The notes under the pieces are model-generated. The model made no database searches. It was given only the letters and a program-made list of their open reading frames with translations, and had not been told where the DNA came from. Shown here in pieces: positions 27,131 to 38,033 of a stretch of DNA of 64,000 bases. The stretch is from the NCBI RefSeq assembly GCF_037102585.1, contig NW_027043838.1:434001-498000 (forward strand), in the 5' to 3' direction. Every line of letters begins with the position of its first letter. Within the stretch, counting starts at the first letter, position 1. Both the position numbers and the translations under genes were made by a program. This stretch comes from Saccharomycopsis crataegensis (lineage: Eukaryota; Ascomycota; Saccharomycetes; Ascoideales; Saccharomycopsidaceae).

Positions 27131-27835
27131 ATGTCTCTTCAATTTCCATCCTCCACACTCGACTTTGTGGAACAGAAGCCTTCATTGGAATTTGCTAACG
27201 GAGCTGCTGATGACCAAAAACTCGACGAAGTTGCTCTGGTGAACCAAGTTAATAGCTCGGTTGGTGACGAGATTGCTGAAGATGCCGGTACCTCTGGAAT
27301 TGTTCCAACGCTACAAAATATCGTTGCCACTGTCAATTTGGATTGCCGTTTGGATTTAAAGACCATTGCGTTGCACGCCCGTAATGCTGAATATAACCCA
27401 AAGCGTTTTGCTGCGGTTATTATGCGTATTAGAGAACCAAAAACCACTGCTTTGATTTTTGCCTCTGGGAAGATGGTTGTCACCGGTGCTAAGTCAGAAG
27501 ACGATTCGAAGTTGGCCTCGAGAAAATATGCTAGAATCATTCAAAAGTTGGGGTTCAACGCCAAGTTCACAGATTTTAAAATCCAGAATATTGTTGGTTC
27601 TTGTGACGTAAAATTCCCAATCAGATTGGAAGGTTTGGCATTTTCCCACGGTACTTTCAGTTCTTATGAACCAGAATTGTTCCCAGGGTTGATTTATAGA
27701 ATGGTGAAACCAAAGATTGTGTTATTGATTTTTGTTTCGGGTAAGATTGTTTTGACTGGTGCAAAACAAAGAGAAGAGATTTATGCTGCTTTTGAAGCTA
27801 TTTATCCCGTGTTGAGTGAATTCAGAAAATTATGA
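27131..27835 (+). CDS. SPT15: TATA-binding protein
   Basis: Starting at ATG 27131 (the five in-frame codons before it begin with TTG) the product is 234 aa (yeast TBP 240). A variable acidic N-terminus of about 55 residues precedes the two TBP direct repeats. Repeat 1 runs from [20 protein letters not shown] through [20 protein letters not shown]. Repeat 2 runs from [20 protein letters not shown] through [20 protein letters not shown]. The DNA-intercalating Phe residues of both repeats are present. It nucleates preinitiation complexes for all three nuclear polymerases. Candida literature also calls it TBP1. Confidence 0.97.
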   Translation: MSLQFPSSTLDFVEQKPSLEFANGAADDQKLDEVALVNQVNSSVGDEIAEDAGTSGIVPTLQNIVATVNLDCRLDLKTIALHARNAEYNPKRFAAVIMRIREPKTTALIFASGKMVVTGAKSEDDSKLASRKYARIIQKLGFNAKFTDFKIQNIVGSCDVKFPIRLEGLAFSHGTFSSYEPELFPGLIYRMVKPKIVLLIFVSGKIVLTGAKQREEIYAAFEAIYPVLSEFRKL

Positions 27836-28833
27836 ATCACTCGTGTCCATTGCTTTGTTACCCATTACAATGATCATAATCAAAACCCAACCAGTTTAGT
27901 GCTGGTACTGACATCTAAAGGCCAAGATGGCCGCTTTCATATCCATCTCCATCCCGACCATCCACTGATTCCAGAATATCTCTTTTTTTTTTCTTTTGGG
28001 TTTCTCTATTGTACTGTATTTGTTTAGCTGGTGTTTCATTATTAATGTTTTTATTTTTATCATTTTTTCATTTTTTTCCACTCATAAGAATATTCTCTCA
28101 AAAACCCTCATCCCCATTATTCTATCTTTCTCCCTGGCTGCCTATCTTCAAAACACAACAGCGAGAGGAGAAAAAAAGAGATCTTTGATTTGTTATGACT
28201 CCTGATTAAAGTCTCAGTTTTTTTTATAATTTTTTCCATTTTTTTTTTAACTTAGCATGCATATCATTTTAATTTTCATTTTTAACAGAAAAGCTTTGAT
28301 GAGACTATTATATAGAAGTCATTAACCAATTCTACCCTTTCTATATATCAACTCAAAATCATGAATATAAAACCGTTTGAACGAAGATTACCAAGTGTAA
28401 CTGCAATTTTTGACCTACAAACCCCAATCCAAGATAGTCCAGGTTACTGACGAAGTAATCCCAATATCATATGTTTGGGTCCCTTGCTACACTATAATCT
28501 TGAATCTGCCTAACCAATTGAGGAGATGATAGAAATAGAATGAGAAATAGACGAGTGAATTCTTCTGCACGCACCAATAAGATGACGCAACAGTAAAAAA
28601 AATGAAAATAAAAAAAGGTTAGGGGGCGCAGGTCTCCAACAAAGCCCATCTTGACTGACTACGCAACGGATTTTTGGGAACAACTGTGCTTTAGTCTGGT
28701 AATCATCATCGTTCTATATATATATATATAAGCGGATCTGCACCCTTATTGTTTGGATTTTTTTTTCTCTTGAGCTTTGCTATTTAATCTCTTATACCAC
28801 ACGCACTCTAGCTCTAATAACTACATTAAAAGA
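27836..28833. promoter_or_regulatory. TBP 3' region and promoter of the glycine-zipper gene
   Basis: This is a tandem gap of about 1 kb. Near its right end are a stress-element core AGGGG (28621-28625) and a long TATA-like run (about 28715-28731) some 105 bp before the ATG. Together these are typical of an inducible promoter. The left part is T-rich with no ORF beginning at ATG that looks coding. Confidence 0.5.
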
Positions 28834-29517
28834 ATGTCTGCCAACGACTTCTATGGCTCAGGGGACAGGTCTCACGTTCCCCAACAGAATCAACAGTACA
28901 GCCAATACGACCAATATGACCCAAACTCCCAAGAAGGTGAAAGGGGTATGCTTGGTAAAACCGTCGGTGCCATCGCTGGTGGGGTCGCCGCTCACAAGTT
29001 ATCAAATGGGTCATTTATGAAGACCGCTGCCGGGGCCATTGGTGGTGGTTACGCGTTATCAAAAATTGAAGACAAGTACAAGGAAAGTCACCATCAAAAA
29101 CAAAATCATCAATATACTCAAGGTGGTTATGGTGGCCATTACGATAATAAAGGTATGAATGACGGCCAAGGAAGGGGGTTCCATCATGGCGGACCTCCAG
29201 GAGGAGGTTTTGGTGGAGGTTTTGGTGGGGGCTTTGGTGGACCTCCAGGAGGACCTCCAGGAGGACCTCCAGGCGGGAGTTTTGGCGGACCTTTTGGCGG
29301 ACCTCCAGGAGGAGGCTTTGGTGGACCTCCAGGCGGGAGTTTTGGCGGACCTTTTGGTGGACCTCCAGGAGGACCTCCAGGCGGGAGTTTTGGCGGACCT
29401 TTTGGCGGACCTCCAGGAGGAGGCTTTGGTGGACCCCCAAGTGGACCTTCAGGAGGAAATTATGGTAGACCTTTTGGCGGACCTCCAGGCGGACCTCCAG
29501 GTGGTGGGTATTACTAA
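28834..29517 (+). CDS. Glycine-zipper protein with Gly-Gly-Pro-Pro repeat tail
   Basis: From ATG 28834 the product is 227 aa; the frame upstream opens at a non-ATG codon. A hydrophilic Q/Y/D-rich N-terminus precedes a glycine-zipper pair (about residues 34-70: MLGKTVGAIAGGVAAHKL, then FMKTAAGAIGGGYALSKIED), the pattern of Gly-zipper 2TM domains. The C-terminal 110 residues are almost only Gly, Pro and Phe (GGPPGGxFGGPF). Similar small fungal proteins are stress-induced and of unknown function. Its promoter has a strong TATA run and an AGGGG stress-element core. I do not assign a symbol. Membrane insertion of the zipper is possible but not certain because the segments are short. Confidence 0.8.
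   Translation: MSANDFYGSGDRSHVPQQNQQYSQYDQYDPNSQEGERGMLGKTVGAIAGGVAAHKLSNGSFMKTAAGAIGGGYALSKIEDKYKESHHQKQNHQYTQGGYGGHYDNKGMNDGQGRGFHHGGPPGGGFGGGFGGGFGGPPGGPPGGPPGGSFGGPFGGPPGGGFGGPPGGSFGGPFGGPPGGPPGGSFGGPFGGPPGGGFGGPPSGPSGGNYGRPFGGPPGGPPGGGYY
29190..29514 (+). repeat. Gly/Pro-coding tandem repeats
   Basis: Short units (GGACCTCCAGGA and variants) combine into a longer period that encodes GGSFGGPFGGPPGG several times. Near-identity of copies at the DNA level suggests recent expansion and likely length polymorphism. Confidence 0.9.
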
Positions 29518-30265
29518 GCACACCGTTTTTACGTCTCATATTTTTCAATTCAACTTTTTTTTTTTTATCGCTTTTTACACGAATTTTCATTTGCATTCAT
29601 TATATTAAATACTATGGATACATGATTCATACCTTAGAAAATGTCATTATTCAGATCAGTTACTTTTCAGAGAATGCCAATAAATAAACGTCATTCTAAA
29701 ACCCGAAAAGATGCCAGCAAATATGTAGATTTATCAATTATTATTGACGATGATGGATCATGAAAGAAGCATCGATGATTGTGAAGCTGAGTGACAATTT
29801 GATTTTGTTTGATGAATGTATTTTAATTTATGGTTAACTAAAAGAATAGATATAATATGCTCTGATAGCATTTACCACCATATTGTAGACCTGTCATGAG
29901 TTAGAGGTACTCAGACAGCTGGATTTTGATTTCCTCATAAGTAACAGCAGGTGATCTATTCGGATAGAAATGCTTCAAATAACACATAAAACTTCAGTCC
30001 TTGGCCGCTAATTACCTTCAGGGAATTGAAAACAAAACAATTCTGAAAAGATTAACGAAATAACAAAATTTGGGGTGTCTGCTTAAGAAATATTTTTGAC
30101 CATTCCCTGAAGACCACGTTACATCAATTCAACCATACACAAAGTGTTCTAAAATTATCAGCTCAGTTGGCTCATAAAGTTTGAAGCTTTCACCCAAAAA
30201 AAAAAGGCAAAATGGGTCTCCTAAGAAAAATAAAAATGCGCTGTATTAATTTGTTTGAAGCATAT
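29518..30265. other. Convergent gap between the glycine-zipper gene and SWD1
   Basis: The 748-bp region holds the 3' ends of both genes. It is AT-rich without repeats or ORFs of note. I see no RNA gene. Confidence 0.4.
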
Positions 30266-31690
30266 TTAATCAACATCCTCGCCATCACTTAAATCAATAT
30301 CCTTCTTGAGAATCATCGGAATGACAAAGGATTCTTCTTCCTGTAATCCTCTTGCATCCACCTCATCTTTGGTAATGATATCAACATGCTCATCTTCTTC
30401 ATTCAATTGCCTCTGATTTATCTCTTCATTTGGCAAAATGTCAAACTCATCTTCCTGCTCACTGTACTCCACGTTCTCTTCAATTTCAACAAAATCAGGA
30501 GCTAATGCACTCCATTTTTGCGGAATTATGTTAGTCCAAAGATAAACATAACCCGAATCAAGTCCATTGGCCCCAATGCAACATCTTTTATTGTTCCAAT
30601 CAATATCAAACAACTCTTCTTTTGGTCCTTCAAGAACTTTGGTAAGCGATCCCATTGTAGTTTCCCACATATAAATATCATGAGCTCCTGAGCCATAAGT
30701 GGATGCAATCAAATATTCCCCGTTATGGTTTATAGTTATAGAGTTCCATTGAAGTCTATTGACAACATCCTGATATTTCAATTCGATCTCAAATTCGTCA
30801 TTTTCGTTATTTTCTGTTGCAGATGCCCCAGATGCTTCAGAATCCTCAGATTTTCCTTCGTCTTTAGTTGGTTCTGAGGGATTCTTCAAATATTTTGTGA
30901 TGAAGTCTTCATGGATTGATAATTGTCTAATAATTCTGTCAGAGCAATTTACGAAAATCTTCAGCGTCTTCTCAGAAATCACAATTTGTTTTGCATGCGA
31001 GCTACAAATCTTTTGAGAGTAGATAGTTTTCAACCAGCTGCTATTATCAAAATTTGATATTATATTTAGCCAACCTTTATTGGTACCCATAAACATTAAT
31101 TTCCCATTATAGGCAAACTTTACACAAAAGGCTAAGTCTTTTGACTTTTTTTGCTTTTTAGGTTCAGGCTCTTCAATATGTTTATCACCATCCTCATTTT
31201 TGTCTGATGTTAGCGATTGTTCTGGTTGGTAGGGTGTTGTAGGGATTTTTAATATCCTGATATCATTTTCATTACTCCAATCAACATATACTGGATCATC
31301 GTTGAAAATTGTGCATACGAAAACAAATGTGTTAGTTGGATGTAGTTGAGCCGTCCAAACAGCACTCTCAAATATAATTTCTCTAATCACCGTCTTTGTT
31401 TTTAAATCCCATAGTAAAACTTTACAATCAGTGGAAGAGCTAAGTAAATAGCGGCCGCAGTTAGACCACTCTAATGATTGGACCACCCCCGTATGCTGCT
31501 TCAATACTGCAATGACTTGATTAGTATCAGCATCGAATATACAAATTGAGCCATCTAGAAGACCACTGGCTAAATAGTCACCCTTTTTATTAAATTTGAG
31601 GAACCGCGAGTGACCATACTGCAAGCTGTTGGTTAATGTTTCTGGATACTCTTTCGCAACCTCGAATGGGTCCAAAAGTAAGAGGTTCAT
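30266..31690 (-). CDS. SWD1: COMPASS subunit Swd1 (RbBP5 orthologue)
   Basis: The 474-aa WD40 protein (yeast Swd1 426) starts MNLLLLDPFEVAKEYPETLT, the typical start of Swd1/RbBP5. Seven WD-like blades can be traced, for example LASGLLDGSICIFDADTNQV and LLSSSTDCKVLLWDLKTKTV. The acidic C-terminus (EENVEYSEQEDEFDILPNEE) is the RbBP5 motif region that contacts Set1 and the Ash2/Bre2 module. The complex methylates histone H3 Lys4 in the nucleus. Insertions rich in Lys and Glu/Asp lie around residues 170-185 and 275-300. It is divergent from YOS9 with 314 bp between starts. Confidence 0.93.
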   Translation of the reverse strand: MNLLLLDPFEVAKEYPETLTNSLQYGHSRFLKFNKKGDYLASGLLDGSICIFDADTNQVIAVLKQHTGVVQSLEWSNCGRYLLSSSTDCKVLLWDLKTKTVIREIIFESAVWTAQLHPTNTFVFVCTIFNDDPVYVDWSNENDIRILKIPTTPYQPEQSLTSDKNEDGDKHIEEPEPKKQKKSKDLAFCVKFAYNGKLMFMGTNKGWLNIISNFDNSSWLKTIYSQKICSSHAKQIVISEKTLKIFVNCSDRIIRQLSIHEDFITKYLKNPSEPTKDEGKSEDSEASGASATENNENDEFEIELKYQDVVNRLQWNSITINHNGEYLIASTYGSGAHDIYMWETTMGSLTKVLEGPKEELFDIDWNNKRCCIGANGLDSGYVYLWTNIIPQKWSALAPDFVEIEENVEYSEQEDEFDILPNEEINQRQLNEEDEHVDIITKDEVDARGLQEEESFVIPMILKKDIDLSDGEDVD

Positions 31691-32004
31691 AAGGAAAGTA
31701 AATCAATGTCAGAGGAGACAAAGGTCTTAGCTGATATCAGAGATCTCCTTCCAAATATTCTGGAGACCAAAATAAACATGGTTTGGTTTGACTGTTTTTT
31801 CACTTTATTACTTAAAATATTCAAGATCGGACCAGGGCATTAAACCACCATGATGCCAGAAATCAACAATAATTTTATATCAATTGAAGCTTATGAAAAC
31901 AACCCCATAAATCAGAAGGTTTTATGAAGTCGATTTATTTTTTTCTTTCTATAAGCTGAAATATTTGAGAAGGACCTATTTGTTTTTCCATTACCACTAA
32001 TTAA
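31691..32004. promoter_or_regulatory. Divergent SWD1-YOS9 promoter
   Basis: A compact 314-bp bidirectional promoter, AT-rich with a T run near 31937-31945. No specific site is recognised. Confidence 0.4.
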
Positions 32005-33641
32005 ATGCTTAGACCTAGTTCACAAGTATCTTTGATTGCTGCCCTTTTGCTATCAATATTTGCAACTGCAGATGGTCTTTTCAGTGTATACGATGACTTA
32101 TACTCTAGACCAAAGGTATGTATGATTATAAACCTCAGGCATTATTTCAATCAAATCTGCTCATATTAACAGGAATGGTTTTTTTTTAGTTCAATGTTCG
32201 TTATTTCGATTTAAGCCCAATATCACCAGAGGATGTACAAGGTATTTTAGATACTTATGATAAAGAGGATCCTACACAGGAGTTCGGATCATTTAGCATA
32301 ATAAGAGACGGAACAGGAAAGTTTCTACTGGGTATTGAATCCAAAAATTCTGGAGAATACTTATGTCACATTCCAAAGGTCAAAAGCAACGAGACAGAGC
32401 TTGAGGAAGAATCAAAGATATCCATGGAAGAGCTTGAAAAGAATAGAGAACAAGTCAAAAAAGATGCCATGAGGATAGTGAATAATTCAATGTCTAATTT
32501 TCAAAGAATCGTTTTGGGAAGTGATGGAGAAGCCCCAAAAATCAACAATTGCATGTATAAAACTATAAATTACTGGACTTACGAATTTTGTTTCAACGAT
32601 TCCATAAAGCAGTTTCATGAGATATTTGAAAATGGTCAGCGGAAAAAGGATCCGAATGTGCCGAGCTTTATCATTTCTAAATTGACAGATGAAAGTTTCC
32701 AAAAGGTGAGGTTAGTTGATGATTTTCAAAGTCCAGGATCTGTGAATTTAGTACAATTTGCTAACGGAGGTGATGTATGTGATTTGACTGGTGCTAATCG
32801 AATGGTCGATATAAAATATGTTTGTGATAACGAAGGTACAAGTAATGCTTTTGAATCATCGAACGAGATGCCAAGCATAAGTTGGTTCAAGGAGTTTAAA
32901 ACTTGTCAATATGAAATGGAGGTCAATATCCCAGAGCTTTGTCAATTGAAAGAGTTTAGTCACAAAACAGAGGAAGATATCAATGTTATCGAATGCAATA
33001 GGATCGGAAAAAATGTTGAGACCGATCTGGATGAGTACGTCATCCCGAGAATCAATATTGAAGATTATGATTTATCTCCAATAGGTATGAATTTTTATGC
33101 AGGCATACCAAAGTCAGTTATAGGGGCCTATAGTGATGAGGAACAAAAAATTGATATTTTGATCAGCTCCGATCCATCATTATTGCAATTCGAACAGGTC
33201 AAGGAGAAACTAGACGTTCTCGGAGTTTTGGCGGTGAATGGCATTCAACAGCATAATCTCATTGTCAATAATTATCTTTTTAGGTCAGAAGGGCTTAAAA
33301 TAGAGAAAGGGACTCAATTAGTTTTTTCTTTGAAATTGTATAATTTCATTGGAGAATACATTTGTTCGATTAGGGTTGAAAGAGATGAGAAAGACAGAAT
33401 TTCAATATCTGCTGCTTATTTCCCTGATGGAGAGCTAGACTTGAAGAAAAATCTTATGTTTTACGCAAAACCAGAAATAGTGGTTGATTTTAGCTCCGAT
33501 GATGGCTTAAAGGGACCAGCAGGCTCTGAGCCAGAACTATATTTATCTGATGATTTACTCGAGTTGGATCACCTATTGCCGGAGGAAACGGTGATTGTTC
33601 TAGATAAAGAGAACCATATGCAAGAGCATGATGAATTGTGA
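32005..33641 (+). CDS. YOS9: ER lectin Yos9 (ERAD), spliced
   Basis: Two exons: 32005-32115 and 32190-33641, with a 74-nt intron (GTATGT donor, ATTAAC branch-like site, TTTTTTTAG acceptor). The product is 520 aa (yeast Yos9 542). Exon 1 encodes a signal peptide (LIAALLLSIFATADG) and the conserved LFSVYDDLYSRP. The MRH lectin domain begins near residue 158 (CMYKTINYWTYEFCF) and its Cys pattern continues to about residue 310. The protein ends EHDEL, an HDEL retrieval signal. Yos9 reads trimmed mannose on misfolded glycoproteins for the Hrd1 ligase in the ER lumen. An ATG at 32424 inside exon 2 would lose the signal peptide, so the spliced model is preferred. Confidence 0.93.
32116..32189 (+). 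other. YOS9 intron
   Basis: GTATGT donor at 32116, a likely branch site (ATATTAACAGG) near 32165 and a polypyrimidine stretch before TAG at 32187-32189. The reading frame is kept exactly: 37 codons before and 483 after. Confidence 0.88.
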
Positions 33642-33912
33642 GATATTTTTCTATCATAATCTTTTCCAATAAACTAATATATCTTTGTTTAAGACCTCTG
33701 TGCTACTTAATGTAGACTTCCTGTCAAATCATATGATCCGCGGTTCGGTGCCCGTGCATGGTTTCCTTTTCCTTTTTTTTTTTTTTTTTTTCTCTTCTTT
33801 ATGCTACGTTTCTCCCCAAATCCGTCCTTCAACAACCCTTCCGTACAGATACCTTACTATAGCTAAGCAATTTTATATTACCATATAGAATACTGGTTAG
33901 AGAAGAGCTAAA
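33642..33912. promoter_or_regulatory. YOS9-DRS2 intergenic region
   Basis: 271-bp tandem gap with a T run of about 20 (33772-33791). No gene is visible. Confidence 0.4.
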
Positions 33913-36900
33913 ATGCTGAATCAAAATCCATTCAGTGATAGTAATCAGTATTTGGGTGCTGGCAACGCCCATTATGATATAGACTTGATGAGTGCTTCGC
34001 CCAGTTATAACACCCACCAATTTTCAAATCAGAATTCTAATAGTAAAACATCACAAAATCTAATTGATATGGAAGGTAACCAAAACACTCTGTTCCAATC
34101 CCCTTATAATAATAACAATATCTACAATTCAAGCAATAATTTGAGCCTGAATTCCGGAAACCTACATCCTAATGCTCTGCACAACAATAACAATAACGGA
34201 CAGTTTTACGGAAATAATGGTGATACCTATACAATGAATACTTTAAATACCCAATATTCCAATCCTTTCAATGATTCGAATAGAGTTCAGAATCATCACC
34301 GTGATAATGAAGATAATTTTACTCTTTCGTCAAGAGAAGATGAACAAGGGAACCCATTTGTGGAAGATCATTCAAGGGCAATGGCTGGAAAAAAAATTGG
34401 CATAAGTACTTCCGAAATAAAAGAAGATACTGGTAAGAAATTCAATATAGGGAATTTTTTTGCTAGAATGCTTGGTCAAGGTGAAGTTGACTATTCTAGC
34501 ATGGGCCCAAGAGAAATTCCGTTAAATGAGCCATCATCGGTAACTTATAAGAGTAACCATGTCTCCACCACCAAGTACAACATCGCGACTTTCTTGCCAA
34601 AATTTCTTTTGCAGGAGTTTTCCAAATATGCCAATTTATTTTTCCTCTTCACCTCTATTATTCAACAAGTCCCAAATGTATCACCAACAAATCGTTATAC
34701 CACCATCGGTACTTTGCTTGTTGTGTTGTTAGTTTCTGCAGTTAAAGAGATCATGGAAGATGTCAAGAGAGCTAATGCTGACAAAGAGTTGAACTATTCC
34801 CAAGCTGAGATTTTGGATCCGTTATCCGGCACTTTTGTATCGAAGAATTGGCTAGCTGTTACAGTTGGGGATATTGTTAAAGTAGAATCTGAGACACCAT
34901 TCCCGGCAGATTTGATTTTGCTTTCTTCCTCAGAACCAGAAGGTCTATGCTATATTGAAACAGCTAATTTGGATGGTGAAACCAATTTAAAGATTAAACA
35001 ATCGCTAGTCGAGACCGCGAATATGATTAATCCAAGAGACTTAGCCAGATTACATGGTAAAATTCTTAGTGAACAACCGAACTCATCATTGTACACTTAT
35101 GAAGGAACAATCGAATTAATAGACAATGAGAGTGGCCAAACCAAAGAAATCCCAATAAATCCTGAACAGCTATTACTTCGAGGTGCTACTCTTCGTAACA
35201 CTCCTTGGATTTATGGGATTGTCGTTTTCACTGGTCATGAAACCAAATTGATGAGAAATGCCACTGCCACCCCAATCAAGAGAACCGCAGTTGAGAGAAT
35301 TATTAATTTACAAATTTTAGCATTATTTGGGATCTTGATTGTTTTGTCGTTGATCTCTTCTGCCGGTAACGTTATTAAAAATACTGTGGACTCTGCTCAT
35401 TTGTCCTATTTGTATTTGGAAGGAACTAGTAACGTGAAATTATTTTTCAAGGATATTTTGACCTATTGGATTCTTTTCTCTAACTTGGTTCCAATTTCTC
35501 TTTTCGTTACCCTTGAAGTTATCAAGTTCTACCAAGCTATTATGATTGCCTCTGATTTGGATATGTATTACGATGTTACTGACACACCAACGATTGTCAG
35601 AACTTCATCACTTGTGGAAGAGCTAGGTCAAATTGATTTCATTTTCAGTGACAAGACTGGTACTTTGACTCGTAATATTATGGAGTTTAAATCTTGCTCA
35701 ATTGCTGGAAGATGCTACATTGAAGAAATTCCAGAAGATCAACAGGCAGTGATTGGTGATGATGGTATTGAAGTTGGTTTCCACACTTTCAATAAGTTGA
35801 AGGAAAATTTGGTTAATGGCTCTGCTGATTCGAAAGTCATCAACGAATTTTTGACATTATTGTCTGCTTGTCACACAGTCATTCCGGAAGTAAACGCAAG
35901 TACTGGGAATATCAAATATCAAGCTGCCTCGCCAGATGAAGGTGCTTTGGTTCAAGGGGCTGCTGATTTGGGTTACAAGTTTACTACAAGAACCCCGAGG
36001 ATCATTACCATCGAGTTGACCAATGCAGGCCAGTCTCAACAGTATGAATTATTGAATGTTTGTGAATTCAACTCTACCAGAAAAAGAATGAGTGCTATTT
36101 TCAGATGCCCAGATGGTTTGATCAGACTCTATTGTAAAGGTGCTGATACCGTTATTCTTGAGAGATTGTCCCTGGATCAAAATCCGTTTGTCGATGCCAC
36201 TCTTAGACATTTAGAAGAATTTGCTGCTGATGGGCTTAGAACTCTTTGTATTGCTTCTAGAATAATTCCTGAAGATGAATATGAACAATGGCAAAAAGTT
36301 TATGCAAAAGCATCTGTTGCGCTTGATAACAGAGCTGATAAATTAGATGAAGCCGCTGAATTGATTGAAAAAGATTTGTTCTTGCTTGGAGCCACTGCAA
36401 TTGAAGATAAATTACAAGAAGGTGTCCCTGAAACCATTCATACCTTGCAAGATGCCGGTATTAAAGTCTGGGTGCTTACTGGTGATAGACAAGAAACTGC
36501 TATTAATATAGGTATGTCTTGTAAATTGCTTTCTGAAGATATGAATTTGCTTATTGTGAATGAGGAGACTAAAGAAGACACCAGGTATAACTTACAGGAA
36601 AAAGTTAATGCTCTTAAGAACCATCCGGAAATTTCAGAACAAGATATGGACTCATTGGCTCTTATTATTGATGGCAAGTCCTTGACATTTGCTCTTGAAC
36701 CGGATTTGCAAGACTTGTTATTGGAAATTGGTGTTATATGTAAAGCTGTCATCTGTTGCCGTGTCTCGCCATTACAAAAAGCCCTTGTGGTTAAAATGGT
36801 TAAAACTAAAAGAGAGAACTCAATTCTTTTAGCTATTGGTGATGGTGCTAACGATGTTTCAATGATTCAAGCTGCCCATGTTGGTGTTGGTATTAGTGGT

Positions 36901-37902
36901 ATGGAAGGTATGCAGGCTGCTAGATCTGCTGATTTTGCTATTGGCCAATTTAAATATTTAAGAAAATTGTTGCTCGTTCATGGATCTTGGTCTTATCAAA
37001 GAATTTCGCAAGCCATCTTATATTCATTTTATAAGAATATTGCTTTGTATATGACCCAATTCTGGTATGTTTTCCAAAATGGGTTTAGTGGTCTATCGAT
37101 TGTGGAATCTTGGACATTGACATTCTATAATGTAATTTTCACGGTTTTCCCACCATTTGTTTTAGGGGTGTTTGACCAATTTATCAGTGCTAGATTACTC
37201 GATAGATACCCACAGTTATACCAATTGGGCCAATCATCAAGGTTTTTCAACGTTCGCATTTTCTGGGGTTGGGTTCTTAATGGATTTTACCATTCAGCGA
37301 TCATCTACGTTTGCACATCCTTCTTCTATAGATATGGCGCTGCTTTGGGAGACGGTCTTCAGGCAGACCATTGGGTTTGGGGAACTGCTTTATATACTGC
37401 CACAGTGCTCACAGTTTTAGGCAAAGCTGCTTTAATTTCCAATCTTTGGACCAAATTCACTTTGTTGGCTATTCCAGGGTCCTTTATATTATGGATTGGT
37501 CTTTTCCCAGCTTATGCCGTCATTGCTCCGTTAATTAACGTTTCCAAAGAATATAGAGGTGTTCTATCTCATCTTTATACGTCTGCTACTTTCTGGGCTA
37601 GCACCTTCTGTGTTCCTGTTCTTTGCTTGTTGAGAGACCTTTTGTGGAAGTATTACAAGCGAATGTATAAAGCAGAAAGTTATCACTATGTCCAAGAAAT
37701 CCAGAAGTACAATATTCAAGATTACAGACCAAGAATGGAACAGTTCCAAAAAGCCATTAGAAAAGTGAGACAAGTGCAAAGAATGAGAAAGCAAAGAGGG
37801 TTTGCTTTTTCACAAGCCGAGGAAGGTCAAGCTAACTTGGTCAGAATGTACGATACTACGAAGCAGAGAGGGAAATATGGTGAAATGGCGGAGGCATCGT
37901 GA
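33913..37902 (+). CDS. DRS2: P4-ATPase aminophospholipid flippase Drs2
   Basis: The product is 1329 aa (yeast Drs2 1355). The phosphorylation motif DKTGTLTRN starts at residue 580. Other P-type marks are the actuator LDGETNLK, the nucleotide-binding KGADTVILERL, and the hinge GDGANDVSMIQAAHVGVGI. The P4-specific PISL in TM4 (NLVPISLFVTLE) replaces the acidic residue of ion pumps. Ten membrane segments are expected. The long Asn/Ser-rich N-terminus has NPF motifs (NQNPFSD, NPFNDS) that can bind EH-domain proteins. Drs2 moves phosphatidylserine to the cytosolic leaflet in the trans-Golgi and supports clathrin/AP-1 traffic. C-terminal residues (YRPRMEQFQKAIRKVRQVQR) contain the autoregulatory basic region. 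Confidence 0.95.
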   Translation: MLNQNPFSDSNQYLGAGNAHYDIDLMSASPSYNTHQFSNQNSNSKTSQNLIDMEGNQNTLFQSPYNNNNIYNSSNNLSLNSGNLHPNALHNNNNNGQFYGNNGDTYTMNTLNTQYSNPFNDSNRVQNHHRDNEDNFTLSSREDEQGNPFVEDHSRAMAGKKIGISTSEIKEDTGKKFNIGNFFARMLGQGEVDYSSMGPREIPLNEPSSVTYKSNHVSTTKYNIATFLPKFLLQEFSKYANLFFLFTSIIQQVPNVSPTNRYTTIGTLLVVLLVSAVKEIMEDVKRANADKELNYSQAEILDPLSGTFVSKNWLAVTVGDIVKVESETPFPADLILLSSSEPEGLCYIETANLDGETNLKIKQSLVETANMINPRDLARLHGKILSEQPNSSLYTYEGTIELIDNESGQTKEIPINPEQLLLRGATLRNTPWIYGIVVFTGHETKLMRNATATPIKRTAVERIINLQILALFGILIVLSLISSAGNVIKNTVDSAHLSYLYLEGTSNVKLFFKDILTYWILFSNLVPISLFVTLEVIKFYQAIMIASDLDMYYDVTDTPTIVRTSSLVEELGQIDFIFSDKTGTLTRNIMEFKSCSIAGRCYIEEIPEDQQAVIGDDGIEVGFHTFNKLKENLVNGSADSKVINEFLTLLSACHTVIPEVNASTGNIKYQAASPDEGALVQGAADLGYKFTTRTPRIITIELTNAGQSQQYELLNVCEFNSTRKRMSAIFRCPDGLIRLYCKGADTVILERLSLDQNPFVDATLRHLEEFAADGLRTLCIASRIIPEDEYEQWQKVYAKASVALDNRADKLDEAAELIEKDLFLLGATAIEDKLQEGVPETIHTLQDAGIKVWVLTGDRQETAINIGMSCKLLSEDMNLLIVNEETKEDTRYNLQEKVNALKNHPEISEQDMDSLALIIDGKSLTFALEPDLQDLLLEIGVICKAVICCRVSPLQKALVVKMVKTKRENSILLAIGDGANDVSMIQAAHVGVGISGMEGMQAARSADFAIGQFKYLRKLLLVHGSWSYQRISQAILYSFYKNIALYMTQFWYVFQNGFSGLSIVESWTLTFYNVIFTVFPPFVLGVFDQFISARLLDRYPQLYQLGQSSRFFNVRIFWGWVLNGFYHSAIIYVCTSFFYRYGAALGDGLQADHWVWGTALYTATVLTVLGKAALISNLWTKFTLLAIPGSFILWIGLFPAYAVIAPLINVSKEYRGVLSHLYTSATFWASTFCVPVLCLLRDLLWKYYKRMYKAESYHYVQEIQKYNIQDYRPRMEQFQKAIRKVRQVQRMRKQRGFAFSQAEEGQANLVRMYDTTKQRGKYGEMAEAS

Positions 37903-37992
37903 AGAACTGCCTGACTTTTTTTTTATCTTTGTTTATTTATGATCTTTTGGAACCCTTCTATTTATGTATATTGTAGCTGTTGTTTCTTTATG

Positions 37993-38033
<41 letters not shown>

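Noticed and set aside
28777-28833. N-terminal extension of the glycine-zipper protein
   Set aside because: It opens at a non-ATG codon and overlaps the expected 5' UTR; ATG 28834 is better.
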